Source: an uncultured Treponema sp. (lineage in GTDB: Bacteria; Spirochaetota; Spirochaetia; Treponematales; Treponemataceae). Taken from it: a stretch of DNA of 64,000 nt. This document shows positions 9,861 through 18,106 of this stretch, piece by piece; position 1 is the stretch's first letter; every line of letters begins with the position of its first letter. The DNA lies in the NCBI GenBank assembly GCA_900319625.1, contig ONPD01000003.1:186001-250000 (forward strand), given 5' to 3'. The position numbers and the translations under genes were made by a program. Below the pieces are notes generated by a model. The model did not search any database. It saw only the letters and a program-made list of their open reading frames with translations, and was not told the DNA's origin.

Positions 9861-11561
9861 CTAATCTTGAAGCGCCTCATATCCTTCTTCGCCGGTTCTT
9901 ACTTTTACTACGTTCTGAACGTCGTAAACGAAGATCTTACCGTCGCCGATGTGACCTGTGTAGAGGACTTCCTTAGCGGCTGTGATAACCAGGTCTACAG
10001 GAACTTCACTTACTACGATGTCGATCTTAATCTTTGGAAGAAGAGTCATTTCCATTTCAACACCGCGGTACTTCTGAACGTTTCCATGCTGCTGACCACA
10101 ACCAAGAACGTTTGTTACTGTCATACCAGTTACGTTGATGTCGTTCATTGCGTGCTTGAGCTCGTCGAACTTGCTCTGGCGTGTGATGATTGTAACCATA
10201 TGGAACTTTGCATCAGGGCGGGCAGTTGCCTTTGCAACCGGAACAGCCTTTTCTACAGGAACATCACCTGTTGCTGCGGCAGCGGCTGCGCTCAATCCGC
10301 CAAGACCAGCTTCGCCTTCTGTCATAACCTGTGGAGCCATGATAAATCCTGCGTAGCTTGAATCAATTCCGTGTTCAAGCTTATCAAGACCGATTACTTC
10401 TTCTTCACGGCTTGCACGAAGTCCATGGAACTTTTTAATCAGGCTGAATACGATAACCATACATACGGCGGTCCAGAGAACGATTGTAAACTCACCCAGA
10501 GCCTGAACTCCAAGATGGCTGAATCCACCACCGTAGAACACACCGCTTTCAACGTTGAAAAGACCATCACTTAAAGTACCCCAGATACCGTTTGCAAGGT
10601 GAACAGCTACGGCACCAACCGGGTCATCAATATGAAGCTTAACATCAAGTCCTTCAACTACAATTACTACTATAATACCGGCAACAATACCGATGATAGT
10701 TGCTCCAAGGGCATCAACTGTGGCACAGGTAGGTGTGATTGCAACAAGACCAGCAAGAGAAGCGTTCAAAGTCATAGAAACATCAGGCTTACCGTTCTTT
10801 ACCCATGTAAAAATCATTGTTGTAACAGCGGCAACGGCTGGAGCGATTGTTGTTGTTGTGAATACAGCAGCCAAACCACCAACTCCAAGAAGCTGAGTAC
10901 AAGCTGCACCGTTGAATCCGTACCATCCGAACCAGAGGATGAAAGTTCCAAGAGCACCGAGTGTCAGAGAGTGACCTGGGATAGCGTGAACTTTTGTTAC
11001 CTTTCCGTCCTTATCATAATCATACTTTCCGATACGTGGACCAAGGAAAATTGCACCAATCAAAGCGGCTGTACCACCAACAGAGTGAATTGCAGCACCA
11101 CCGGCAAAGTCAACAAAACCAAGACCTGCAAGCCAGCCCTGAGAGTTCCATACCCAGCCGGCTTCAATAGGATAAACGACTGCTGAAATTACAGCTGAAT
11201 AAATACAGTATGCAGAGAACTTTGTTCTTTCTGCCATTGAACCGGAAACGATTGTTGCGGCAGTTGCGCAGAATACAAGGTTGAAAACGAATGCTGACCA
11301 GTCGCCTTCAGCAAAGTTTGTGAAAAGCTGCAAATTCGGTTTTCCGATAAAGCCGAAGAAATAGTTTTCACTCATCATCAAACAGAAACCAAGAAGCATA
11401 AACATCGGTGTACCAATACAGAAATCCATAAGGTTTTTCATGATGATATTTCCGGCGTTTTTTGCCCTTGTAAAACCAGTTTCTACCATAGCAAAGCCGC
11501 ACTGCATAAAGAATACCAGTGCCGCACCAATCAGGAACCACACGCTCCAAACTTCACTCAT
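9861..11561 (-). CDS. amt: ammonium channel AmtB fused to a C-terminal P-II (GlnB/GlnK) domain
   Basis: The 566-residue protein starts at the ATG at 11561, which has GGAGAC six bases upstream; an upstream in-frame start would add 25 residues and lacks a site. About residues 1-410 form an 11-helix Amt channel with the paired histidines (GGAAIHSVGG and VAVHLANGIWG). After an Ala/Gly-rich linker, about 450-566 is a P-II domain with the ATP loop GDGKIFV and RTGEEG. In ordinary P-II the T-loop reads RGAEY; here it reads RGVEM, so the uridylylated tyrosine is replaced by methionine. The tethered P-II would gate its own channel by ATP/ADP/2-oxoglutarate. It sits under a tandem antiterminator leader. 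Confidence 0.93.
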   Translation of the reverse strand: MSEVWSVWFLIGAALVFFMQCGFAMVETGFTRAKNAGNIIMKNLMDFCIGTPMFMLLGFCLMMSENYFFGFIGKPNLQLFTNFAEGDWSAFVFNLVFCATAATIVSGSMAERTKFSAYCIYSAVISAVVYPIEAGWVWNSQGWLAGLGFVDFAGGAAIHSVGGTAALIGAIFLGPRIGKYDYDKDGKVTKVHAIPGHSLTLGALGTFILWFGWYGFNGAACTQLLGVGGLAAVFTTTTIAPAVAAVTTMIFTWVKNGKPDVSMTLNASLAGLVAITPTCATVDALGATIIGIVAGIIVVIVVEGLDVKLHIDDPVGAVAVHLANGIWGTLSDGLFNVESGVFYGGGFSHLGVQALGEFTIVLWTAVCMVIVFSLIKKFHGLRASREEEVIGLDKLEHGIDSSYAGFIMAPQVMTEGEAGLGGLSAAAAAATGDVPVEKAVPVAKATARPDAKFHMVTIITRQSKFDELKHAMNDINVTGMTVTNVLGCGQQHGNVQKYRGVEMEMTLLPKIKIDIVVSEVPVDLVITAAKEVLYTGHIGDGKIFVYDVQNVVKVRTGEEGYEALQD

Positions 11562-11586
11562 ATAAGTCTCCTTTTTTAAAAAAATA

Positions 11587-11640
11587 GGCGACAAAATCAG
11601 ACACTGTACTGCGCATATACAAGAGCCCGACTCCATCGCC
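11587..11640 (-). terminator. second leader terminator of amt
   Basis: On the minus strand GGCGATGGAGTCGG pairs along 14 positions (with G-U pairs) with CTGATTTTGTCGCC, followed by TATTTTTTT, just before the ribosome site. Confidence 0.75.
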
Positions 11641-11656
11641 GATTAGATAAAAAAAA

Positions 11657-11687
11657 GAGGCCGCTAAGGGTATACCTTTGCGACCTC
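11657..11687 (-). terminator. first leader terminator of amt
   Basis: On the minus strand GAGGTCGC and GCGGCCTC enclose a short internal stem, with one A-A mismatch, followed by eight T. The 5' arm is shared with the AACGAG hexaloop hairpin. Confidence 0.75.
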
Positions 11688-11771
11688 GTTGTCTTAATTG
11701 TGTTTCTTTATACAGAAATAAAAAAAAATGGTCAATATATTTTTTTATCAATTTCCAAGTTGCTAAACATT

Positions 11772-11790
11772 TTTGTGCAAACTGCACAAA
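11772..11790. promoter_or_regulatory. candidate operator TTTGTGCA-N3-TGCACAAA
   Basis: A perfect 8-bp inverted repeat with a 3-base spacer in the 380-bp gap between divergent amt and the aminotransferase gene. A partial copy (TCTGCACAAAT, 11813-11823) follows, and a half site (ATTGTGCAGAAT, 14378-14389) precedes the ABC operon of the same locus. It could bind the PucR regulator of the locus; that link is inferred from location only. Confidence 0.5.
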
Positions 11791-11941
11791 TTCTCATAAA
11801 AATTCTTTGATATCTGCACAAATCGAAATAAAAAATGATTTAAAAAGCCGAAAAAAATTTTCCCTCTATCTTGCAAGTCAAAATCATTTGCAATAGAAAA
11901 AGGCAAGATTAATGCGGAAGACCGCAAAACTGGAGGAAAAT

Positions 11942-13270
11942 ATGACTGGAAAAGAGATTAGCGAAATGCAGACAAAGTATGTTTTACAGAGCTGGAGCAA
12001 ACAGAAGGGACTGAATCCGACACCTGTTGCCCGCTGTGAAGGAATTTATATTTATGACACAGAAGGCAAACGTTACGCCGATATGTCTTCCGAGCAGGTA
12101 AATATGAATGCCGGCTACGCAAATAAAGAAATGACAGAGGCTATCAAAGCCCAGCTGGATTCTTATGCTTATATTCAGGGCTCATTCGGCTCTGAACCTC
12201 GTGCAAAGCTTGCAAAATCAATTGTTGACCGCCTGCCAGACTGCTTTGGAAAAGTTTTCTTTACAAACGGCGGTGCCGATGCCAACGAAAACGCAATCAA
12301 AATTGCCAGAATGTATACAGGTCGCTTTAAGGTAATGAGCCGCTACCGTTCTTACCACGGTTCAACCTTTGGAGCCGGAAATCTTACAGGTGAGCCACGC
12401 CATTTTGCCCTTGAACCGGCAATTCCGGGCTTCATCCACTTTTTTGACCCCTATCTGTATCAGGAAAAACTCAAATTTGCCAGCGAAGAAGAAGCTACTG
12501 AATATTATGTACGCCAGCTGCGGGCTCAGGTAATTTACGAAGGTGGAGACAGGATTGCCGCAATCGTCTGCGAAACAATCACCGGCTCAAACGGAGTAAT
12601 CATTCCGCCAAAAGGCTATCTGAAAGGAGTTCGTAAGGTCTGCGATGAATTCGGTATCATGATGATCTGTGACGAAGTAATGGCCGGCTGGTACAGAACA
12701 GGAAAAATGTTTGCCTTTATGAACTTCGACGTTGTGCCTGATATCATCACCTTTGCAAAGGGCGTAAACTCGGGCTACATTCCGCTTGGAGGCTGTATCG
12801 TAAAAAAAGAAATTGCCGCCTTCTTTGACGACAACTATCTTTCCTGCGGTCTGACTTATTCCGGACACCCCCTTGCCTGTGCGGCCGGAGTTGCCTGCCA
12901 GGAATTCTATCTGAAAAATGATATTGAAGGCCACGTCCAGAAGGTGGGTAAGTACTTGGGAGAAATTCTTGAGGGACTTAAGGCAAAGCATGCGATTGTA
13001 GGAGACGTGCGCTATATCGGACTTTTCAGCGCAGTTGAGCTTGTAAAAGACAAGGCCAGCCGAGAGCCTCTTGTTCCATGGGGACAGGATCCGGAAAATC
13101 TTATGGGCTTTGTTACAAAAGAGCTTAAGACCCGGGGTTTTGTCACCTACACACACGAAAACTGCATAATGGTTGCCCCTCCTCTTATCATAACAGAAGC
13201 ACAGCTTTATGAGGAAATGGCAAAGCTTGATGATGTTCTTACTTTGCTGGAGGAAAAAATTGGTCTGTAA
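11942..13270 (+). CDS. class III PLP aminotransferase, probably beta-alanine transaminase
   Basis: This 442-residue class III aminotransferase carries GGAD (FFTNGGADANENA), the acidic PLP partner (MICDEVMAGWYRTG) and the Schiff-base lysine in FAKGVNSGYIPLGG. I start it at ATG 11942 because GGAGG lies five bases upstream; ATG 11912 has none. Class III enzymes transfer amino groups from omega-amino acids. In this locus, which should yield beta-alanine from uracil, the likely reaction is beta-alanine to malonate semialdehyde. The next gene overlaps its end, implying coupled expression. Substrate is inferred from context; taurine or GABA transaminase cannot be excluded. Confidence 0.82.
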   Translation: MTGKEISEMQTKYVLQSWSKQKGLNPTPVARCEGIYIYDTEGKRYADMSSEQVNMNAGYANKEMTEAIKAQLDSYAYIQGSFGSEPRAKLAKSIVDRLPDCFGKVFFTNGGADANENAIKIARMYTGRFKVMSRYRSYHGSTFGAGNLTGEPRHFALEPAIPGFIHFFDPYLYQEKLKFASEEEATEYYVRQLRAQVIYEGGDRIAAIVCETITGSNGVIIPPKGYLKGVRKVCDEFGIMMICDEVMAGWYRTGKMFAFMNFDVVPDIITFAKGVNSGYIPLGGCIVKKEIAAFFDDNYLSCGLTYSGHPLACAAGVACQEFYLKNDIEGHVQKVGKYLGEILEGLKAKHAIVGDVRYIGLFSAVELVKDKASREPLVPWGQDPENLMGFVTKELKTRGFVTYTHENCIMVAPPLIITEAQLYEEMAKLDDVLTLLEEKIGL

Positions 13271-14372
13271 TCTTACAATGCCCGGCCGGACTATTGTCGG
13301 GGAAGGAGCTTTTGATTCTGCCCTTCCTTATCTGAAGGAAATGGGAAAAAAAGCCCTGATTATCACCGGGAAAATAATCACAAAAACCGGACTTGCCGCA
13401 GAAATTTCTGAAAAACTTTCCGGGCAAGGCATACAATCAGCTATTTTCAATGACTTACCCGGCGAGCCCGATGATAAGATGATTGATAACGCTTATGCCG
13501 CCTACTGCCACCAAAGCTGCGACTTTATAATCGGGCTTGGAGGGGGTACTCCGCTTGATACGGCAAAAGCCGTAAAGGAAAAGTGCTCTTACCTTCCTCC
13601 TCTGGTTCTGATTCCTACAACAGCGGGAACTGGTTCGGAAGCGACAAAATTCTATGTTTACACAGATACAAAAACTGATGCAAAGCTTTTGATGAAAAGT
13701 GACAGTCTTCTGCCCCAGCTTGCAGTCATTGATTATAATTACACCCTTTCTGCCCCCCGCGCCATAACGGTCGCAACAGGAATGGATGCTTTGACTCACG
13801 CGATCGAAGCCTACACTTCAAAAAAAGCAAATCCGCTGACCGACCTTTACTGCCTTGATGCAATCGAAAGGATTTTCAAAAACCTTCCTCTTGCGGCCAA
13901 AGACGGCTCTAACAGGAAGGCCCGGGAATCTCTTGCCCTGGCTGCCTACGAGGCGGGAATTGCCATCAACAATTCTTCGGTTACGCTGGTGCACGGAATG
14001 AGCCGGCCGATTGGAGCCCTTTTCCATGTTGCCCACGGAATTTCAAATGCCATGCTGATAACTGAATGTCTCCGCTTTGCGCTGGACGGTGCAGCAGACC
14101 GCTTTGCTGACATTGCAAGAAAAATTGGAGCGGCCACTCAGGCTGATTCAGATCAGGCTGCGGCAGAAAAGTTCATATCAGCACTGGAGGAATTTACAAA
14201 GGCACTTGAAATCCCAAGCCTGCGTGAATACGGAATCAATCTTTCGGATTTTGAAAAGTGCCAGCCAAAGATGGCAAAGGACGCCCTTGCTTCCGGCAGC
14301 CCCGCAAACACAAGGAAGGAAGTTTCAGAAGCAGACATTCTGAAAATCTATAAAATCCTTAGGGAAAAATAA
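13260..14372 (+). CDS. iron-containing alcohol dehydrogenase, candidate malonate-semialdehyde reductase
   Basis: The group III Fe-ADH signatures are present: GGGTPLDTAKA (NAD site), TTAGTGSEAT, DALTHAIEAY and VHGMSRPIGALFHVAHGISNAML with the metal histidines. I place the start at TTG 13260: GGAGG lies six bases upstream, it overlaps the aminotransferase stop by 11 bases, and the next residues align with the family start (NLTMPGRTIVGEGAF). That gives 370 residues. Beside a beta-alanine transaminase it would reduce malonate semialdehyde to 3-hydroxypropionate, draining electrons in an anaerobe. Family certain, substrate inferred. Confidence 0.85.
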   Translation: MVCNLTMPGRTIVGEGAFDSALPYLKEMGKKALIITGKIITKTGLAAEISEKLSGQGIQSAIFNDLPGEPDDKMIDNAYAAYCHQSCDFIIGLGGGTPLDTAKAVKEKCSYLPPLVLIPTTAGTGSEATKFYVYTDTKTDAKLLMKSDSLLPQLAVIDYNYTLSAPRAITVATGMDALTHAIEAYTSKKANPLTDLYCLDAIERIFKNLPLAAKDGSNRKARESLALAAYEAGIAINNSSVTLVHGMSRPIGALFHVAHGISNAMLITECLRFALDGAADRFADIARKIGAATQADSDQAAAEKFISALEEFTKALEIPSLREYGINLSDFEKCQPKMAKDALASGSPANTRKEVSEADILKIYKILREK

Positions 14373-14377
14373 TAAGA

Positions 14378-14551
14378 ATTGTGCAGAATGAACAAAAAAA
14401 ATTTTAAAATGTGTTCAAAAAAGAATATCAATTATTTTTTTATGCCCCTATAGTGTGGGCATAGAAAAATAAAAGCCAAAAACAAAACAAAAACTGCAAT
14501 GGCGCAGAATCAGAAATCTGGTTCTGCGCTTTTTTTTATGGAGGTAGATAA
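14378..14551 (+). promoter_or_regulatory. promoter region and ANTAR-type leader of the uracil ABC operon
   Basis: A TTGTGCA half site (14378-14389) lies about 70 bases before a -10-like TATAGT (14449-14454); the matching -35 is poor, which suggests activator dependence. The leader contains stem CTGC / GCAG with hexaloop AATGGC (14494-14507), A at position 1 and G at position 4. Its 3' arm GCAG lies inside the 5' arm of the terminator at 14502-14529. This is the same hexaloop-over-terminator design as glnN, amt, pucR, gltB and asnB. GGAGG at 14540-14544 serves the first gene. Confidence 0.72.
14502..14529 (+). terminator. leader terminator of the uracil ABC operon
   Basis: GCGCAGAA (14502-14509) pairs with TTCTGCGC (14522-14529), with a further CAG / CTG inside, followed by nine T. 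It lies directly before the ribosome site of the ATPase gene, as an attenuator would. Confidence 0.88.
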
Positions 14552-15367
14552 ATGGAAGCAGCCGTTAAGGAAGAAGTTTTTTTTGACTCTAAAACCGCAC
14601 CTGTAAAAATCACAGTGCAGAATCTCAACGTTATATATAAAGCTAATGATGAAAAGAATCAGACTGTAGCCCTTAAGAACGTAAATCTTGATATAAAGCG
14701 GGGCGAGTTTATTTCACTTGTCGGCCCTTCCGGCTGCGGAAAGACAACTCTTCTGCGGGTAATTTCCGGCCTTATTCCCTCGACAAGCGGAAACGTTTTT
14801 ATAGACGGTCTTACACCGCAGAAGGCCCGGGTTTCAAAGGAATTCGGAATTGTATTCCAGAGCCCGGTTTTGATGGACTGGAGAACAATCAGACGAAACA
14901 TCTGCCTGCCTCTGGAGCTTATGGGCATGCCAAAGACTGAGCGCACAAAGAAGGTTACAGAAATGCTTGATATCGTGGGCCTTCAGGACTTCGGCTACCA
15001 CTACCCGAGGGAGCTTTCAGGCGGTATGCAGCAGAGGGTTGGAATTGCCCGAGCCCTTGCCTTAGACCCAAACGTGCTTTTTATGGACGAGCCTTTCAGC
15101 GCCCTTGATGAGTTTACAAAGGAACGCCTGCACGAAGACCTTCTGAGAATCTGGCGAAAGACTCATAAGACTATCATCTTTGTTACCCACAGCATTCAGG
15201 AAGCAGTTTTCCTCAGCGACAGGGTTGTGGTTTTCTCCCCTCATCCGGGACGAATTACTTCGATTGTGGATATCGATATTCCCCGCCCGAGAAGCCTTGA
15301 ATGCAAGAACAGCCAGCACTTTACGGAGCTTGTTGCAAAGGTTAGAAGCGGCTTTGAAGGAGTATAG
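14552..15367 (+). CDS. ABC transporter ATPase of the nitrate/taurine/pyrimidine type
   Basis: This 271-residue ATPase has Walker A GPSGCGKTT (about residue 60), signature LSGGMQQRVGIARAL, Walker B VLFMDEPFSALDE and the switch histidine VTHSIQEAV, in the SsuB/TauB/NrtD/ThiZ arrangement. It powers uptake through the two permeases that follow. With the binding protein and uracil-degrading enzymes downstream, the likely cargo is a pyrimidine or its breakdown product. GGAGG seven bases upstream fixes the start. It is the first gene behind the attenuator. Confidence 0.9.
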   Translation: MEAAVKEEVFFDSKTAPVKITVQNLNVIYKANDEKNQTVALKNVNLDIKRGEFISLVGPSGCGKTTLLRVISGLIPSTSGNVFIDGLTPQKARVSKEFGIVFQSPVLMDWRTIRRNICLPLELMGMPKTERTKKVTEMLDIVGLQDFGYHYPRELSGGMQQRVGIARALALDPNVLFMDEPFSALDEFTKERLHEDLLRIWRKTHKTIIFVTHSIQEAVFLSDRVVVFSPHPGRITSIVDIDIPRPRSLECKNSQHFTELVAKVRSGFEGV

Positions 15368-15370
15368 CAG

Positions 15371-16171
15371 ATGGTAAGAAAAATTGTAAAAAGCGAAAAG
15401 TTCGTCACCTTTGTCTGGGTGCTGGGACTCATCCTGCTCTGGGAAATCGGGGCCTTTATTATCGCAGGAACCAAGAGAACTCCGGAAAATGTGCTGCCTC
15501 ACCTCTGGCAGATTGCTGATTCGGTTTTCAGTTCAAAAAAAGTAACGGCTAATCAGACAGCCCTGCAGGTAGTTCTTGTGAATGCGGGAATTACCCTTGG
15601 CCGCGCCCTGCTTGGATTTGTAATCGGAGCTTTTTCCGGCTACGTTCTTGCAATGCTTATGCGCCGTTTTTCTGCAATAGAAAAAATCGCCTTCCCCTAT
15701 CTGATGCTGATTCAGCTGATTCCGATTCTGGGAATGGCACCGGTAGTACTTGCAATCACCCAGGATATAAACAAAAGCCGTATTGTGATTGCCGCAATTC
15801 TGACTTTTTATCCGGTAGCGGTAAACACACTGGCAGGCCTTAAGACAATAGAAAAGGAAAAGCTTGAGCTCTTTTATTCCTATGCCGCAAAAAGCTGGGA
15901 AGTTTATATGAAGCTTATGATTCCGGCCAGCATTCCATCCCTTTTCACAGGGCTTAAGATTGCGGCTCCCATGGCAGTTACGGCTTCCATCCTGGTAGAC
16001 ACCCTTCAGGGTGGCGGCGGTCTTGGCTGTATGCTGAGCCAGTCCTTAAAGCACGCAATGAGCATATTTGTCTTCTGGCAGATTGTCTTCTTCAGCGCGC
16101 TGATTGGAATCCTGAGTTTTTACCTGATGGTATTGCTCGAAAAGATTTTCCTTCCCGGAGGTAAAAGATGA
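15371..16171 (+). CDS. ABC transporter permease 1
   Basis: This 266-residue permease of the BPD_transp_1 fold has about six hydrophobic helices. The coupling-helix region (YSYAAKSWEVYMKLMIPASIP) carries the EAA-type pattern that docks on the ATPase. It begins three bases after the ATPase stop and overlaps the start of the second permease by four bases, so the two are translationally coupled and probably form a heterodimeric channel. Confidence 0.88.
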   Translation: MVRKIVKSEKFVTFVWVLGLILLWEIGAFIIAGTKRTPENVLPHLWQIADSVFSSKKVTANQTALQVVLVNAGITLGRALLGFVIGAFSGYVLAMLMRRFSAIEKIAFPYLMLIQLIPILGMAPVVLAITQDINKSRIVIAAILTFYPVAVNTLAGLKTIEKEKLELFYSYAAKSWEVYMKLMIPASIPSLFTGLKIAAPMAVTASILVDTLQGGGGLGCMLSQSLKHAMSIFVFWQIVFFSALIGILSFYLMVLLEKIFLPGGKR

Positions 16172-16974
16172 AGATTAAAAAGATAAAGGCAGATTCAGTT
16201 AAGTCAGTGCTTTATCCGCTGATTTTTGGAGCCTTAGTCATCCTTTTGTGGCAGACCCAGGTTATTCACGGCTGGTTCGGTGCAGATACTTTTACCCTGC
16301 CCCTTCCTTCAAGGATCCTTCAGATTCTTTTTGATAACTTCGGGAAGATGACAGGCGACATAAGGGCAACCGTAACAGTTGCCCTGGGAGGACTTTTTCT
16401 TGGTTCACTTCTGGGCTTTCTGCTTGCCATGGTTGCGACAATGTTTTCCCACTGGGGAAAGGGCGGTCTTTCGCTTGCAACTGCCTTCAACGCAGTTCCA
16501 ATCATTGCGATTGCCCCGATTTTCAACAACCTTACAAAGGATTTCAGTCCTGACCCTAACACAAGGTCAATGCTGGCAAAGATGCTGGTCGTAATGATTA
16601 CCTGCACGGTCAGTATGGCAATCAACGCCTACCGGGGATTTACAGAACTCAAGCCTTTCAGCCTGGACCTCTTCAAATCCTATGCGGCAAAGCCTGTTAC
16701 GGTTTTCTTAAAACTCAGGCTGCCAAACTGTGTGCCATACATTTTTACCGCCCTTAGAATCAGCGTACCGGCCTGCGTAATCAGCGCCATGGTCAGCGAA
16801 TACTTTGCTGAATACATAATCGGGGTTGGCCGGCAAATCCGCGAGAACATAGTTCTTGCCCAGTATGCAACGGCCTGGTCTTACATCGTGGTTGCCTGCC
16901 TTATAGGAATCGTGATGTATGTAATTCTTCTGGTTACAGAAAGCCTTGTTCTTAAGAACAGAGCTTCTAAATAA
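16168..16974 (+). CDS. ABC transporter permease 2
   Basis: This 268-residue permease pairs with the preceding one, which it overlaps by four bases. The coupling motif is FKSYAAKPVTVFLKLRLPNCVP, and the C-terminal helices match the family. Two distinct permeases in one system resemble the hydroxymethylpyrimidine/riboflavin-type importers seen beside pyrimidine catabolism genes; that comparison is from family knowledge. Confidence 0.88.
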   Translation: MKIKKIKADSVKSVLYPLIFGALVILLWQTQVIHGWFGADTFTLPLPSRILQILFDNFGKMTGDIRATVTVALGGLFLGSLLGFLLAMVATMFSHWGKGGLSLATAFNAVPIIAIAPIFNNLTKDFSPDPNTRSMLAKMLVVMITCTVSMAINAYRGFTELKPFSLDLFKSYAAKPVTVFLKLRLPNCVPYIFTALRISVPACVISAMVSEYFAEYIIGVGRQIRENIVLAQYATAWSYIVVACLIGIVMYVILLVTESLVLKNRASK

Positions 16975-16999
16975 AAAATCAATTTCTGGAGGTATGGAA

Positions 17000-18088
17000 A
17001 TGAAAAAGAATCTTACAAAAATTACATCTGCGGCTGCAATTCTTGCGCTTGCAGGGCTGGCTTTTAGCTGTAAAGGAAAATCAGCTGAATCTGTCGGATG
17101 GAAAAAAGGAACTCCTGCAGCAACTATCATTAAAGAAGCTGCAGAAGCCGGAAAAGTGGGCAACTGGGGATTAGGAAACGAATATGAGATTCTTGCCCTG
17201 CTTGCAAAATACAACTTGCCAACCTCTTATTTGAGTCAGGCCTTCGATATGGATGGATTTGATGACAACACAATCACACTTGCATCTGCCATGACTTATA
17301 ACGAACTGGGCCTTGTTCAGAACAGCTACGACGGTGGTTACAAATACGGCGATTCAGTCGGAACAATTGATATGAATGATGAAGGCGTTGCAATGATGGA
17401 GGATAACATCTTCACAACAAAAAGATTTGCAAAGGAAAATCCTAACACTGTAAAGGCCTTCCTTGCGGCAAGTCTTAAAGGATGGGCAGCAGCCTGTGCA
17501 GACCCGGAAGAAGCAGCAGCTATCTGTTATAAGTACGGTTCTTCAGTTTCTTCAGGTCACCAGCTTCACATGGCAAAGGAAGTAAAAAAGCTTTGTGAAA
17601 CAAACACAAAGGGTGCAAAGGTTACTGATTACGGTGCCTTTGATATGGGAGCTATGCAGCAGACCCTTGATATTGCAAAAAAATACGTAAAGCTTAGCGA
17701 TGCTGAGGCAGACAAGAAATTTGCTTCACTGACACTTGCAGACATTATGGATGAAAGCTTTATCAAGGCAGCGGGAGCCGGTGATTTTGGAAAGCCTGAA
17801 AAATCAAGCGTAAAAATCCAGCTCAAGTGGCTTCCTGATGCACAGTTTATGGGTTACTACGTGGCACTTGATAAAGGCTATTACAAGGATGTCGGTCTTG
17901 AAGTAACAATCGTTCCAGGCGGCGGTGACATTGCAGAAACAACAGCGGTTTACACAGGTCAGGTTGATTTTGGCGTAACCTGGGTAACAAACCTTGCAGT
18001 TGCAGATGCCGGCGGAATGGACTTACTTGAAATTGCACAGGTATTCCAGAAGTCAGGCCTGGTTCTGGTTTACAAGTATAAAGACTAA
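17000..18088 (+). CDS. circularly permuted NMT1/THI5-like substrate-binding lipoprotein
   Basis: The start at 17000 has GGAGG seven bases upstream; ATG 16994 is too close. The lipobox F-S-C gives Cys24. In usual NMT1/THI5-like binding proteins the order is QLKWLPDAQFMGYY, PGGGDI, FGVTW, QVFQKSG, then GNEYE. Here GNEYEILALLAK comes first (about residue 59), the AMTYNE and FLAASLKGWAA segments follow, and the block from KIQLKWLPDAQFMGYY to QVFQKSGLVLVY forms the C-terminus (about 270-362). Both lobes seem complete, so this is a permutation, not a truncation. It should capture the pyrimidine-type ligand of the importer. Confidence 0.85.
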   Translation: MKKNLTKITSAAAILALAGLAFSCKGKSAESVGWKKGTPAATIIKEAAEAGKVGNWGLGNEYEILALLAKYNLPTSYLSQAFDMDGFDDNTITLASAMTYNELGLVQNSYDGGYKYGDSVGTIDMNDEGVAMMEDNIFTTKRFAKENPNTVKAFLAASLKGWAAACADPEEAAAICYKYGSSVSSGHQLHMAKEVKKLCETNTKGAKVTDYGAFDMGAMQQTLDIAKKYVKLSDAEADKKFASLTLADIMDESFIKAAGAGDFGKPEKSSVKIQLKWLPDAQFMGYYVALDKGYYKDVGLEVTIVPGGGDIAETTAVYTGQVDFGVTWVTNLAVADAGGMDLLEIAQVFQKSGLVLVYKYKD

Positions 18089-18106
18089 AAAAAATGGAAG
18101 TGTTTT

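Larger units (their letters stand above)
11587..11735 (-). promoter_or_regulatory. amt promoter and tandem ANTAR-type leader
   Basis: Promoter: -35 TTGACC at 11735-11730, spacer 17, -10 TATAAA at 11712-11707, start near 11700. First module: stem GAC / GTC with hexaloop AACGAG (11693-11682), overlapping terminator 11657-11687. Second module: stem CGGC / GTCG with loop GATGGA (11641-11628), overlapping terminator 11587-11640. The second loop keeps G at position 4 but has G, not A, at position 1. The layout matches the glnN and pucR leaders. Confidence 0.78.

Noticed and set aside
11820-11941. Sigma-54 promoter before the aminotransferase gene
   Set aside because: No GG-N10-GC pair with the right context was found in the gap.
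17000-18088. Binding-protein gene read as truncated or frameshifted, because its C-terminus ends on a motif normally near the N-terminus
   Set aside because: All expected segments are present once, in permuted order, within one open frame that has a signal peptide and a normal length.
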